Source: Pseudomonas sp. Q1-7 (GTDB lineage: Bacteria > Pseudomonadota > Gammaproteobacteria > Pseudomonadales > Pseudomonadaceae). Taken from it: DNA of 64,000 bases. This document shows positions 9,205 to 18,998 of the stretch, piece by piece. A program made the position numbers and the translations under genes. Numbering within the stretch: the first letter of the stretch is position 1; each line of letters starts with the position of its first letter. The notes below the pieces were generated by a model. The model saw only the letters and a list, made by a program, of their open reading frames with translations. It was not told the DNA's origin and searched no databases. The stretch spans positions 5,038,501 to 5,102,500 of the forward strand of contig NZ_CP116304.1 of NCBI RefSeq assembly GCF_028010285.1, in the 5' to 3' direction.

Positions 9205-12200
9205 ATGCTCCCCATACTTCTCCGCTTGCCACGCCTGGCCGGCCTGTGCCTGATGCTGGGCCTGGTGCCGGTCGCCCGGTGCGACGATGCGTCCGCGCCG
9301 CGACTCCCGACCCTTGCCGAACTGGTGGACATGCGCCAGGCACTGCCGGCCCACCCGCTGCGGGTCAGCCAGATCCTCCCCTCGCCGACGATCCCGGCGA
9401 GCCGGGGCAACGATGGCCTGGATGGCATTACCCGCGACTACCTCGACGTGATCAGCGACTTCCTCGACCTGCCCCTCGAAGAAGTGCCCTATACCTCGGT
9501 GGAAGACGCCATCGAGGGGCTGCGCACCGGGGAGATCGACATCCTGACGCGCGCCACCGGCTTCGAGCTGGATCAGCCGGGGCTGGCCGGCAGCCTCCCG
9601 TACCTGGACAACGAGCCCATCATCGTCGGCCGTGGCGATGACAACAGCCTGTCGCCGGACCTCAACGGCAAGCGCGTCGCCCTGCTCGACCATTACGCCA
9701 GTCTCGGCGCCGCGCGCCACGCTTTCCCCCACGCCGAGGTCGAGACGGTGCGCAGCACCGCCGAGGGCCTTCGGCGCCTGGCCGAGGGCCGCGTGGATGC
9801 TTTCATCGGCGACACCCTGCGGGCCGGTTTCGAGATGCGCGCCCACCCGCACCTGGGCCTGCAGAACAAGTTCGCCGCCAACCTGCCGTCACCGGGATTT
9901 GCCTTCGCCACGCGAGACGACAACCGCACGCTGCTGGCGCTGATCGACCATGTGCTGGCCACCACGCCGCCGGAGCGGCGCGACGCGATCCGCGATCGCT
10001 GGACCCGCTCCGGCGGCCTCTTCGCGCCGACCGGCCCCTTCGCCCTCACCCCCCGCGAGCGCGACTGGCTGGCACGGCACGACAGCCTCACGCTGATCGC
10101 CCAGGAGTTGCCGCCTTACCTCTACCGAACCCGTGACGGCCAGTGGACGGGCCTCAGCGTGAACATCCTGCGCAGCCTGACCGATGCCTTCGCACTGCGC
10201 CTGGACATCCTCGACAGCCAGTCCCCGGCGCTCGACCGGGAGTGGCTGGAACAGGACCGGGCCCAGGTCGCCACCAGCCTGCTGGCGGACGCCGTAGCGT
10301 GGCGCGGCATGGCCACCACCGACCCCTTCAGCGTGCAGAGCTGGACCTTCATCGTTCGCGAGCAGGCCAGCTCGCCCAGCTCCCTGGAAGCCATGCACGG
10401 GCGCCGCCTGGTGTTGCCGGGCAACCACCCGTTGCGCGCCTACGTCGAGCAACGCTATCCGGACATCGAACTGGTGCACACCGATACCATCGAAGAGTCG
10501 CTGCAACTGCTGGCGAACGGCCGCGCCGATGCGTCCCTGGCGACGCCCCAGGGCGCCGATCGCCACCGGCGCTGGCTGAGCAGCCACGGGCTGCGCGCCG
10601 GCCAGCGGATCGAGGCCATGCCCCAGCCGCAGATGTTCGTCATCAGCCCGGGGAGCCCGGAGCTGCTGGGCATCCTCAACAAACTGCAGAACTCCCTGGA
10701 ACTGCCCGGAGAAACCGGCAACCGACTCCGGCTGCTGGCCGATACGCGCCACGAAAGGAGCCTGTGGGACAGCCTGCCCGGCTGGTTCTGGCAGTCGGCG
10801 CTGCTGGTGCTGGTCATTGCCGGGCTGTCAATGCTGTGGAACTGGCGCCTGCGCCACCAGGTGCGCCAGCGCCGCATCGCGCAGAACCAGTTGAGCGACC
10901 AGTTGGCCTTCCAGTTCTCCCTGCTCAACGGCCTGCCGACGCCGCTCTACGTGCGTGACCTGGAGGGCCGACTGAGCACCTGCAACCGCGCCTACGAGCA
11001 GTTCTTCGGCAGCTCCCTGGAAGAGCTGCGCGGCACCACGCCACTGGAGCAGGGCATGGAACCCCACAGCCAGGCGCTGGAACTCCAGCAGGCGTATGCG
11101 TGCCTGCTGGAGGACCGCCAGCCGCGCTTCCTCGACTGCTGCATCGAAGTGCGCGGTCAGCGGCATGACCTCTACCAGTGGCTGGTGCCCTTCTACAGCG
11201 CACGCGGCAAGCTGCAGGGCCTGCTCGGCGGCTGGATCGACATCAGCGACCGCAAGCAACTGGAGGACCAGTTGCGCGAAGCCCGGCAGACGGCCCTGGA
11301 AGCCAGCGCGGCAAAAGGCAAGTTCCTCGCCACCATGAGCCACGAATTGCGCACGCCGCTGAACGCCCTGGTCGGCCTGCTGGAACTGGAAACCGCCGGC
11401 CCTGGCCGAACCTCGGAGAACCTGCGCATCGCCCAGCAGTCGGCGCATTCGATGATCGACCTGATCGGCAACATCCTCGACCTGGACAAGATCGAGACCG
11501 GGCAGATGCAACTGGCCCCCCAGCCCACGTCACTGGAACCGCTGCTGCGGGGCAGCCTGGAGCTGTTCGCCGCCCAGGCACGGGAAAAGGGTCTCGCGCT
11601 CGAACTGGACTACCCGCTGGCCACTGATCGCCGCTACCGGCTGGACCCGCTGAAACTGCGTCAGGTGCTGCACAACCTGCTGGGCAACGCGCTGAAGTTC
11701 ACTGCCCGGGGCCACGTGACCCTGGGTGTGACCGAGCGCGAGACGGAGCCTGGCCAAAGCCTGTTGACCTTCCAGGTGAGCGACAGCGGCATCGGCATTC
11801 CCCGGGATATCCAGCCGCGCATCTTCGAGCCGTACCTGCAGGCCCACGCCGAGGTGGCTCACCTGTACGGTGGTTCCGGCCTCGGCCTGAACATCTGCCA
11901 CCGGCTGGTGGAGCTGATGGGTGGGCGCATCTGGCTGGACAGCGACCCCGGCCAGGGCTGCCGCGTCAGCTTCGAAATTCCCCTCGAACAGGCCCCGGAC
12001 GACGCCGCCCAGCCTGCCCTCACCGAGCAAAGAGCGACGCCAGCCGCCAGCGCGCTCAAGGTCCTGATCGTCGACGACGTGTCCACCAACGGCCTGGTCC
12101 TGCAGCAACAGCTGGCCAGCCTCGGCCACCAGGGCACCTTCGTCTGCAGCGGCGAGGCCGCCCTGCAAGCCTGGGAAGACGGCGACTTCGACGTGCTGAT

Positions 12201-12771
12201 CAGCGACTGCAACATGCCCGGCATGGACGGCTACGCCCTGGCCCGCGCCGTGCGGGCGCAAGAGCGGACACAGGGCCTCGAACCGCGACGCATCATCGGC
12301 TACACCGCCAGCGCGCTGGCCGACGAAGCGGCCCGCTGCCACGCAGCCGGCATGGACGAACTGATGATCAAGCCGGTGACCCTGGCCCGGCTGGACGAGG
12401 TCCTGGGCGACGCCCCGCTGCCGCAGGCCGCCGCCGCGGGCTTCGACCTGTCCCACCTCGAAGGCCTGCAGGGCGCCGACCCCGCCTTGCTGGCGCGACT
12501 GCTCGGCGAACTGCGCGGCAACCTGCTGCAGGAGCGCAACAGCTTGCTCGCTCCCCTGCCGGTGAACAATCCGCAGGCCATCGGCCAACGGGTGCACCGC
12601 TTGGGCGGCCTTGCCTGCACCATCGACGCGCCAGGCCTGATGCGCGCCTGCACCGACCTGCAGGTGGCCATGGAACAGGGCCCCGCCGCCCTGCACGAAC
12701 AGCAGGCGCGCCTGCTGGACACCCTCGACGGCTTGCTGCGCGACATCGAGGCGCGACTCGCCCAGCGCTGA
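9205..12771 (+). CDS. BvgS/EvgS-like hybrid sensor kinase
   Basis: This 1188-residue inner-membrane sensor has the full unorthodox layout. There is a signal peptide (1-26), two tandem periplasmic Venus-flytrap (SBP_bac_3) domains at about 45-265 and 285-505, a transmembrane helix at about 528-547, and a PAS domain at about 570-680 (PTPLYVRDLEGRLSTCNRAY). The histidine kinase has His713 in the ATMSHELRTPLNAL box and N/G boxes NLLGNALKF, GIGIPRDI and GGSGLGLNICH. A receiver follows with Asp1001 in ISDCNMPGMDG, then an HPt domain with His1131. The HPt motif reads HRLGG where most HPt domains have HxLKG. Two flytraps suggest sensing of small periplasmic ligands. It is coupled to the response regulator upstream. 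Confidence 0.93.
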   Translation: MLPILLRLPRLAGLCLMLGLVPVARCDDASAPRLPTLAELVDMRQALPAHPLRVSQILPSPTIPASRGNDGLDGITRDYLDVISDFLDLPLEEVPYTSVEDAIEGLRTGEIDILTRATGFELDQPGLAGSLPYLDNEPIIVGRGDDNSLSPDLNGKRVALLDHYASLGAARHAFPHAEVETVRSTAEGLRRLAEGRVDAFIGDTLRAGFEMRAHPHLGLQNKFAANLPSPGFAFATRDDNRTLLALIDHVLATTPPERRDAIRDRWTRSGGLFAPTGPFALTPRERDWLARHDSLTLIAQELPPYLYRTRDGQWTGLSVNILRSLTDAFALRLDILDSQSPALDREWLEQDRAQVATSLLADAVAWRGMATTDPFSVQSWTFIVREQASSPSSLEAMHGRRLVLPGNHPLRAYVEQRYPDIELVHTDTIEESLQLLANGRADASLATPQGADRHRRWLSSHGLRAGQRIEAMPQPQMFVISPGSPELLGILNKLQNSLELPGETGNRLRLLADTRHERSLWDSLPGWFWQSALLVLVIAGLSMLWNWRLRHQVRQRRIAQNQLSDQLAFQFSLLNGLPTPLYVRDLEGRLSTCNRAYEQFFGSSLEELRGTTPLEQGMEPHSQALELQQAYACLLEDRQPRFLDCCIEVRGQRHDLYQWLVPFYSARGKLQGLLGGWIDISDRKQLEDQLREARQTALEASAAKGKFLATMSHELRTPLNALVGLLELETAGPGRTSENLRIAQQSAHSMIDLIGNILDLDKIETGQMQLAPQPTSLEPLLRGSLELFAAQAREKGLALELDYPLATDRRYRLDPLKLRQVLHNLLGNALKFTARGHVTLGVTERETEPGQSLLTFQVSDSGIGIPRDIQPRIFEPYLQAHAEVAHLYGGSGLGLNICHRLVELMGGRIWLDSDPGQGCRVSFEIPLEQAPDDAAQPALTEQRATPAASALKVLIVDDVSTNGLVLQQQLASLGHQGTFVCSGEAALQAWEDGDFDVLISDCNMPGMDGYALARAVRAQERTQGLEPRRIIGYTASALADEAARCHAAGMDELMIKPVTLARLDEVLGDAPLPQAAAAGFDLSHLEGLQGADPALLARLLGELRGNLLQERNSLLAPLPVNNPQAIGQRVHRLGGLACTIDAPGLMRACTDLQVAMEQGPAALHEQQARLLDTLDGLLRDIEARLAQR

Positions 12772-12780
12772 CCGCCACAC

Positions 12781-12808
12781 GACGGACCCGCCGCCTGGCG
12801 GGTCCGTC
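12781..12808 (+). terminator. hairpin after the sensor kinase gene
   Basis: Arms GACGGACCCGCC and GGCGGGTCCGTC pair perfectly over 12 bp around a GCCT loop, 9 bases after the kinase stop. There is no T run behind it, so termination efficiency is uncertain. It separates the phosphorelay from the LPMO transcript. Confidence 0.6.
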
Positions 12809-12977
12809 CCACCACCGCCACCCGCCTCGCCCTTTCGTACTCGTCCAATGGGACGACCGGCCGCCGCTCGGCATTCTGCACTGGCCCTGGACGCCAAGGG
12901 CGAACGGCCTCCCGCACCGCTCTCCCCTGGCATCCAAGGCGCAAACCCAAATTTCAAACTCACTGCAAGGTAAAGCA

Positions 12978-14483
12978 ATGATCCTCTCCACCCGTACCCG
13001 GAGCCTGCGCAAACTGCCGCTGGCCATCGCCATCGGTCTGACCGCCCTGGCCAGCCAGCAAGCCTTTTCCCACGGCTATGTCGAAAGCCCGAAATCCCGC
13101 GCCCTCATGTGCTCGGCCAGCGGCGGCAGCCTGAACAAGGACTGCGGTTCCGTCACTTACGAGCCGCAGAGCATCGAGTACGCACCCGGCGTCAACCACC
13201 ACCACAACGGTGCCTACTGCGCCGATGACTTCCGCAGCTGCGGCCCGGCCGACGGCACCATCGCCGCAGGCGGTATCGCCAACTTCGCTCAGCTGAACGA
13301 GCAGTCCGCCACCCGCTGGCAGAAGACCACCATCAAGCCGGGCATGAACGAGTTCGCCTGGAAGTACACCGCCGGTCACTCCTCGGCCTATTACCAGTTC
13401 TACATCACCAAGAAGGACTGGAACCCGAACCAGCCGCTGACCCGCGATTCCTTCGAGCTCACCCCCCTGCTGCATGAAGATGCCGGCGGCAAGCGTCCGG
13501 AATCCGGCAGCAACACCAAGCACAAGGTGAACATCCCCGCCGACCGCAGCGGCTACCACGTGATCCTCGCCACCTGGAAGATCGGCGACACCGCCGCCAC
13601 CTTCTACCAGGCCATCGACGTGAACATCGACAACGACGGCGCCCCGGCTCCGGAGTGGAACATCATCGGTGCGGTCCAGCCCGAGCAGCTGCAGATCGGC
13701 GACAAAGTGATGACCCGCGTCTTCACCAACGCCGGCGAGCAGGCCGGTCGCCAGACACTGCTGAGCATCGACACCGCCGAACAGGCCCAGGCCAACACCT
13801 GGCCCTTCCTGCTGGCGCAGAAAGCCAACCAGGCCAACGCCGGCTACCAGATGGGCCAGCTGAACGCCGACGGTGAAGTGGTTCCGAACTACGGCACCAA
13901 CAACGTCTACACCAAGGCCGACAGCGATGTCGTACGCGTGGAAATCCAGAAGGAGCAGCCGAGCGTTCCGGGCGAACTGAGCCTCACCGGCCTGCAGGAC
14001 AGCTACACCCTGAAGGACGGCGCCGCCGACCTGCACTTCAACGCCATCGCCCAGGGCGGCAAGTACACCATCGACGCCACCGTGTTCAACGGCAAGGGCG
14101 AGAGCGTTGCCTACCAGCAGGGCCAGGCCGGCAATAACACCCCGCACTTCCACATGCCGCTGCGCGGCATGACCGAAGGCGGTTACGACCTGGTGGTCGT
14201 GGCCAAGCCGGAGAAAGGCGAGCTGCTGCAGCAGACCCACCACTTCACCCTGGAAGCCGAGGACAACGGCGGCGGCGAAGGCGGCAACGGCGACTACGAC
14301 TTCGTCTTCCCCGATGGCCTGAAGAGCTACAAGGCCGGCACCAAGGTCCTGGCGAAGGACGGCAACACCTACGAGTGCAAGCCGTTCCCGTACAGCGGCT
14401 ACTGCATCCAGTGGAGCGCGGGCGCCAACCACTACGAGCCGGGTGTCGGCTCCAACTGGCAAGACGCCTGGATCCGCAAGTAA
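12978..14483 (+). CDS. gbpA: secreted chitin-active LPMO, GbpA-like (AA10 plus binding modules)
   Basis: The 501-residue protein is a copper-dependent lytic polysaccharide monooxygenase of family AA10 that attacks or binds chitin outside the cell. The signal peptide is cleaved before His32 (AFS/HGYVESP), which supplies the N-terminal histidine of the copper brace; His134 in YTAGHSSAYY is the second. The AA10 domain spans about 32-210. Two GbpA-type middle domains follow to about 425, then a glycine-rich linker (DNGGGEGGNGD) and a C-terminal chitin-binding module at about 450-501 with YECKPFPYSGYCIQW. The architecture and length fit Vibrio GbpA (about 485) better than the shorter CbpD of P. 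aeruginosa. The type II secretion operon downstream is its likely exporter. Confidence 0.92.
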   Translation: MILSTRTRSLRKLPLAIAIGLTALASQQAFSHGYVESPKSRALMCSASGGSLNKDCGSVTYEPQSIEYAPGVNHHHNGAYCADDFRSCGPADGTIAAGGIANFAQLNEQSATRWQKTTIKPGMNEFAWKYTAGHSSAYYQFYITKKDWNPNQPLTRDSFELTPLLHEDAGGKRPESGSNTKHKVNIPADRSGYHVILATWKIGDTAATFYQAIDVNIDNDGAPAPEWNIIGAVQPEQLQIGDKVMTRVFTNAGEQAGRQTLLSIDTAEQAQANTWPFLLAQKANQANAGYQMGQLNADGEVVPNYGTNNVYTKADSDVVRVEIQKEQPSVPGELSLTGLQDSYTLKDGAADLHFNAIAQGGKYTIDATVFNGKGESVAYQQGQAGNNTPHFHMPLRGMTEGGYDLVVVAKPEKGELLQQTHHFTLEAEDNGGGEGGNGDYDFVFPDGLKSYKAGTKVLAKDGNTYECKPFPYSGYCIQWSAGANHYEPGVGSNWQDAWIRK

Positions 14484-14502
14484 CCCTTAACGCAGCCAGA
14501 AA

Positions 14503-14532
14503 GAACGTGGCGCTTCGGCGCCACGTTCGTTT
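14503..14532 (+). terminator. strong hairpin with TTCG tetraloop after the LPMO gene
   Basis: Arms GAACGTGGCGC and GCGCCACGTTC form a perfect 11-bp stem closed by a TTCG tetraloop, followed by GTTT. It starts 20 bases after the LPMO stop and 42 bases before the b561 start. The LPMO can thus be transcribed much more strongly than the secretion genes, with read-through supplying them. Confidence 0.8.
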
Positions 14533-14544
14533 CAGGGAATCGCC

Positions 14545-15060
14545 ATGACTCTCCAACCCTACTCGAAGCCACGCCGCGCACTGCACTGGTGCTTCGCCGT
14601 GGTCATCATCTGGGCCACCGTCAGCGGCTTCGTCAATGCCCTGGCGGACCTGCCCGAGGCCGTCCACGACGCCATCGCCTTCGTCAACGTTTCGCTCACC
14701 ACCCTGCTGATCCCACTGTTCGGCCTGCGCCTGTACTACGCCCTGGCCCACCCCGCGCCGCACGATACGCTGCATGGCAGCCAGGCCGCGCACCTGCTGG
14801 CCCAGGCCGGCCACCTGGCGCTCTACGTGAGCATCGCCGTGGTGCTGCTGACGGGTGTGCTGATGATGGATCGCCCGATCAGCGTGTTCGATCTGGTGGT
14901 GTTCCCCCAGCCCTTCGACGAGCCGGTGCTCATCGAGTTCTTCAACCTTGTCCATCGCTATAGCTGCGCGGCACTCGCCTTGCTGGTGGCCGGTCACATC
15001 CTGGCGGTGGTGATCCACCAACTGAGCGGCCGCAACGTGCTCAAGCGCATGGTGGCGTGA
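14545..15060 (+). CDS. cytochrome b561 family membrane protein
   Basis: This 171-residue four-helix inner-membrane protein is of the bacterial cytochrome b561 (CybB) type. The conserved haem-ligand histidines are visible in ALHWCF, in the HDAIAF helix, in GHLALYVS and in HRYSCAALALLVAGHI. Family members move electrons across or along the membrane between quinols and small acceptors. The position is unusual: it lies between a secreted copper LPMO, which needs an electron donor, and gspC, whose ATG comes 5 bases after this stop. Expression with the secretion operon is therefore certain if one transcript is made. A role in feeding electrons to the LPMO or the periplasm is an inference. Confidence 0.85.
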   Translation: MTLQPYSKPRRALHWCFAVVIIWATVSGFVNALADLPEAVHDAIAFVNVSLTTLLIPLFGLRLYYALAHPAPHDTLHGSQAAHLLAQAGHLALYVSIAVVLLTGVLMMDRPISVFDLVVFPQPFDEPVLIEFFNLVHRYSCAALALLVAGHILAVVIHQLSGRNVLKRMVA

Positions 15061-15065
15061 CCACC

Positions 15066-15626
15066 ATGAAACGCGCCCTCCCCGCACTGGCCCGGTTGTC
15101 CCTGCAGCGTTGCCTGCTGCCCGCTGGCGTCGCCGGACTGTGCGCCTGGCTGGGCTGGCTCGGCCTGGACGGCTGGCGCTACCAGCAGGCTGTCGCCGCT
15201 CAGGTCGAACAGGCCGCCGCCGCGCCGCCCAAGGTGCAGCAGCCCCACACCCGACCGGACGACCGGAGCATCGCCGAACTGTTCGGCGCCGTGCCGCCGG
15301 CACCGGTCGAGGCGCTCCAGCGCGCCGTGCCGCTGACCCTGCTGGCCAGCCTCGCCGAAAGCCAGGCCACCGCCTCCCGCGCACTGATCCAGTCCCCGGA
15401 GGGCAGCGTTTTCTACAGGCTCGGTGATCGCCTGCCCGGCGGCGCCCAGCTCAAGAGCGTGCAGGCCGACCACGTGGTGATCCAGTTGGGTGGCCGCGAA
15501 CACATCCTGCGCTTCGCCCGCTCGCAGGACCGCCTGCTGGTGCCGCGACCGGCCGCCAGCCCCGACCCACTCGCCGGAACCACCGGCCAGGGCGTATCGC
15601 CCTCGCCCGCGGAGACAACGCCATGA
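15066..15626 (+). CDS. gspC: type II secretion protein GspC (HR domain only)
   Basis: This 186-residue bitopic inner-membrane protein has an N-terminal cytoplasmic tail, one helix (LLPAGVAGLCAWLGWLGL) and a periplasmic homology-region domain at about 85-155 (PLTLLASLAESQATASRALI, then SVFYRLGDRLPGGAQLKSV). GspC links the inner-membrane platform to the secretin. Usual GspC/XcpP proteins of 230-290 residues add a PDZ or coiled-coil segment at the C-terminus. Here a short Pro-rich tail takes its place. An upstream in-frame GTG at 15057 overlaps the b561 stop; the ATG at 15066 is preferred. The stop overlaps the gspD start. Confidence 0.82.
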   Translation: MKRALPALARLSLQRCLLPAGVAGLCAWLGWLGLDGWRYQQAVAAQVEQAAAAPPKVQQPHTRPDDRSIAELFGAVPPAPVEALQRAVPLTLLASLAESQATASRALIQSPEGSVFYRLGDRLPGGAQLKSVQADHVVIQLGGREHILRFARSQDRLLVPRPAASPDPLAGTTGQGVSPSPAETTP

Positions 15627-17515
15627 ACCTGACCCGAATCACCGCTGCCCTGCTGATGCTCGGCACTCTGCTTTCCCCGTTGCCGACCCTGGCCGCCAAG
15701 GGCGCCGAACGCCAATGGACCCTGAACATGAAGGACGCCGAGCTGCGCGACCTGGTCAGCGAGGTCGGCGAGATCACCGGCAAGACCATGGTCCTGGACC
15801 CGCGCATGAGCGGGAAGGTGACGGTGCAGTCATCCTCCGCCATGGACCAGGATGGCATCTACTCGCTGTTCCTCACCGTGCTGCGCAGCCAGGGCTACGC
15901 GGCGCTCGACCAGGGCGATCGCGTGCTGATCGTGCCGGTGGCCGACGCCAAGACCAAATCCAGCGAGCAGTCCGGCGACGAGTTCGTCACCGAAGTGCTC
16001 GCCCTGCACAACGCCACCTCCAGCGAAGTGGCCGCCGTGGTGCGCCCGCTGGTGGCGCCGGACGCCTATGTGGCGCCGTCGGCCAGCTCCAACGCACTGG
16101 TGGTAACCGACAGCCTCAGCAACGTCGAACGCATCCGCCAGGTGGTCCGCGAGCTGGACAGCGCCGGCAGCCGCGCCTTCTCCACCCTGGAGCTCAAGCA
16201 CGCCTGGGCCATGGACGTGGCCAAGACCCTGACCGACAGCGTCACCCAGAACGGCACCGGCCCGAGCAGCGCCAAGGCCATCGGCGATGCCCGCAGCAAC
16301 CGCGTGATCCTCGTCGGCTCGTCCCAGGCCCGCCAGCAGATGGCCGAACTGGCCAGATCCCTCGACGTGCCCGGCAGCGCCAATGACAGCGCCCGCGTCG
16401 TGCGCCTGCACCACAGCGACGCCAAGCAGTTGGAAGAGCTGCTCAACGGCATCGGCAAGCGCATGGACGGCGGCCGCGGCAAGGACGGCGCCACACAGGG
16501 CGGCGGCGTGCTGGTCAGCGCCGACAAGAGCCAGAACGCCCTGGTGCTGATGGCCGAGCCGGCGCAACTGGCGATGCTCGACAAGGTCATCGGCGAACTC
16601 GACCGTCCACGCGCCCAGGTGCTGGTGGAAGCGGCCATCGTCGAGGTCAGCGGCGACATCAACGAAGCCCTCGGCGTGCAGTGGGCGGCCGGCGGCAAGC
16701 ACGCGGCGGGCGGCACCCACTTCGGCAATACCGGCCTGTCCATCGGCACCCTGCTCAACCGCGAGCCGGGCACACTGCCGAGCCTGCCGGACGGCGCCAT
16801 CATCGGCCTGGGCAGCAGCAACTTCAGTGCGCTGATCACCGCCCTGTCCAGCGACTCCAACAACAACCTGCTGTCCACGCCGAGCCTGCTGACCCTGGAC
16901 AACGAGGCCGCGGAAATCCTCGTCGGCCAGAACGTGCCCTTCCAGACCGGCTCCTACACCACCGACACCGCCGGTGCCAGCAACCCCTTCACCACCGTGG
17001 AGCGCAAGGACGTGGGCATCACCCTCAAGGTGACCCCGCACATCAACGAAGGCGACTCGCTGCGTCTGAAGGTGGAGCAGGAGAGCTCCGAGCTGGCCAC
17101 CGCGCCGGCCGGCGTCAGCACCAGCGACGTGATCACCAACAAGCGCGCGGTGAAGAGCACCATCCTCGCCGACGACGGCCAGATCATCGTGCTCGGCGGC
17201 CTGATCAAGGACAACGTCAAGACCCAGGTGAGCAAGGTGCCGCTGCTGGGCGACATCCCCCTGCTGGGCCGCCTGTTCAGCAGCACCAAGGAGATCAACG
17301 AGAAGACCAACCTGATGGTCTTCCTGCGCCCGACCCTGCTGCGCGACAGCGCCGACGGCCGCGACGTCAGCACCCGCAAGTACAACGACCTGCGCCAGAT
17401 GCGTTCGGCCAGTGGCGCCGCCAACAAGCTCCTGCTGCCCAGCGACCAGCGCGGCCTGTTCGACGCCAGCGCCAGGGACGAGGTCGTCGACATGCGCAAG
17501 GAAGAGCGCCCATGA
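15623..17515 (+). CDS. gspD: type II secretion secretin GspD
   Basis: The 630-residue outer-membrane secretin forms the export channel as a multimer. After the signal peptide ([15 protein letters not shown]) come the N0 domain at about 30-100 ([20 protein letters not shown]), three KH-like N domains to about 320, and the secretin core with [35 protein letters not shown], the gate region near [12 protein letters not shown] and the signature [17 protein letters not shown] short C-terminal tail may serve as a pilotin-binding region, but no pilotin gene is adjacent. Length is in the normal range. The gene overlaps gspC by 4 bases and gspE by 4 bases. Confidence 0.96.
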   Translation: MNLTRITAALLMLGTLLSPLPTLAAKGAERQWTLNMKDAELRDLVSEVGEITGKTMVLDPRMSGKVTVQSSSAMDQDGIYSLFLTVLRSQGYAALDQGDRVLIVPVADAKTKSSEQSGDEFVTEVLALHNATSSEVAAVVRPLVAPDAYVAPSASSNALVVTDSLSNVERIRQVVRELDSAGSRAFSTLELKHAWAMDVAKTLTDSVTQNGTGPSSAKAIGDARSNRVILVGSSQARQQMAELARSLDVPGSANDSARVVRLHHSDAKQLEELLNGIGKRMDGGRGKDGATQGGGVLVSADKSQNALVLMAEPAQLAMLDKVIGELDRPRAQVLVEAAIVEVSGDINEALGVQWAAGGKHAAGGTHFGNTGLSIGTLLNREPGTLPSLPDGAIIGLGSSNFSALITALSSDSNNNLLSTPSLLTLDNEAAEILVGQNVPFQTGSYTTDTAGASNPFTTVERKDVGITLKVTPHINEGDSLRLKVEQESSELATAPAGVSTSDVITNKRAVKSTILADDGQIIVLGGLIKDNVKTQVSKVPLLGDIPLLGRLFSSTKEINEKTNLMVFLRPTLLRDSADGRDVSTRKYNDLRQMRSASGAANKLLLPSDQRGLFDASARDEVVDMRKEERP

Positions 17516-18996
17516 CGCCGGTCACCCGCCTGCCGTTCAGCTATGCCCGGCGCCATGGCGTGCTGCTGGAGCCCGGCGCCGACGGCCCGATCCTCTACTG
17601 CCGCGACGATGCGCCGCTGGAAATCCTCGCCGAGGTGCGCCGCCACTGCGGTGCCCCGCTGCGCGCCCGGGTGCTGGACGAGGACGCCTTCGCCCAGCAA
17701 CTGGCCGGCCACTACCGCGACGGCCAGGGCGACGCCATGCAGATGGCCGAGGGCCTGGGCGAACAGATCGCCGGCCAGGACGACCTGGCCAGCCTGGCCG
17801 AGCAGTTGCCGCAGACCACCGACCTGCTGGAGCAGGAAGACGACGCACCGATCATCCGCCTGATCAACGCCATCCTCGGCGAGGCGGTGAAGGCCAAGGC
17901 TTCGGACATTCACCTGGAAACCTTCGAGCAGCACCTCTCGGTGCGCCTGCGGGTCGACGGCCTGCTGCGCGAAGTGCTCCGTCCCCGGCGCGAACTGGCG
18001 GGGCTGCTGGTGTCGCGGATCAAGGTCATGGCCAAGCTGGACATCGCCGAGAAGCGCATTCCCCAGGACGGCCGCATCGCCCTGCGCATCGCCGGCCACG
18101 AAGTGGACGTGCGCGTGTCCACCCTGCCCTCGGCCCACGGCGAGCGGGTGGTGATGCGCCTGCTGGACAAGCAGGCCGGGCGCCTCGACCTTGCCCGCCT
18201 GGGCATGGCCGCGGCCACCCGCGAGCGCCTGGAAGGCGCCCTGCACCGCCCCCACGGGATCATCCTGGTCACCGGCCCCACCGGCTCGGGCAAGACCACC
18301 ACCCTCTACGCGGGCCTCGCCAGCCTCAACAGCCTGACCCGCAACATCCTCACCATCGAAGACCCGGTGGAGTACCACCTGCCCGGCATCGGCCAGACCC
18401 AGGTCAACACCAAGGTGGACATGACCTTCGCCCGCGGCCTGCGCGCCATCCTGCGCCAGGACCCGGACGTGGTGATGGTGGGCGAAATCCGCGACCGCGA
18501 GACCGCCGAAATCGCCGTGCAGGCGTCCCTCACCGGCCACCTGGTGCTGTCCACCCTGCACACCAACAGTGCCATCGGCGCCGTCACCCGCCTGGTGGAC
18601 ATGGGTGTCGAGCCCTTCCTGCTCTGCACCTCGCTGCTCGGCGTACTCGCCCAGCGCCTGGTGCGGGTGCTCTGCCCGGACTGCAAGGCGGCCGCCCCCG
18701 CCGACGCCGCCGCCTGCGGCCACCTCGGCCTGGACCCGGAGGCAGCGCCGCTGCTGCACCACCCGGTGGGCTGCCCGAATTGCCAGAACAGCGGCTATCG
18801 GGGCCGCCAGGGCATCTACGAGCTGGTGCTGTTCGACGAGCGCCTGCGCCAGTTGATCCACGAAGGCGCTGGCGAGGCCGCCCTTACCCGCCACGCCCGC
18901 CAGCACGGCCACAGCCTGTTCGCCGATGGCCGCGACAAGGTGCTGCAAGGCACCACCAGCCTCGAAGAATTGCTGCGCGTCACCCGGGAGGATTGA
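17512..18996 (+). CDS. gspE: type II secretion ATPase GspE
   Basis: This 494-residue hexameric cytoplasmic ATPase drives pseudopilus assembly. The N1/N2 domains (residues 1-120) bind the GspL cytoplasmic domain. The core shows Walker [11 protein letters not shown] with Lys261, the Asp box [10 protein letters not shown], Walker [13 protein letters not shown] and the His box [16 protein letters not shown] tetracysteine zinc site (CPDC with CPNC near residues 390-425) is intact, as expected for GspE rather than PilT. The start is ATG 17512, which overlaps the gspD stop (ATGA). Everything needed for activity is present. Confidence 0.96.
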   Translation: MTPVTRLPFSYARRHGVLLEPGADGPILYCRDDAPLEILAEVRRHCGAPLRARVLDEDAFAQQLAGHYRDGQGDAMQMAEGLGEQIAGQDDLASLAEQLPQTTDLLEQEDDAPIIRLINAILGEAVKAKASDIHLETFEQHLSVRLRVDGLLREVLRPRRELAGLLVSRIKVMAKLDIAEKRIPQDGRIALRIAGHEVDVRVSTLPSAHGERVVMRLLDKQAGRLDLARLGMAAATRERLEGALHRPHGIILVTGPTGSGKTTTLYAGLASLNSLTRNILTIEDPVEYHLPGIGQTQVNTKVDMTFARGLRAILRQDPDVVMVGEIRDRETAEIAVQASLTGHLVLSTLHTNSAIGAVTRLVDMGVEPFLLCTSLLGVLAQRLVRVLCPDCKAAAPADAAACGHLGLDPEAAPLLHHPVGCPNCQNSGYRGRQGIYELVLFDERLRQLIHEGAGEAALTRHARQHGHSLFADGRDKVLQGTTSLEELLRVTRED

Positions 18997-18998
18997 GC

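Noticed and set aside
15830-17041. Long open frame on the minus strand opposite gspD (403 residues)
   Set aside because: It is a high-GC shadow: composition is Gly/Ala/Val/His-rich without domains, while gspD on the plus strand is a clear secretin.
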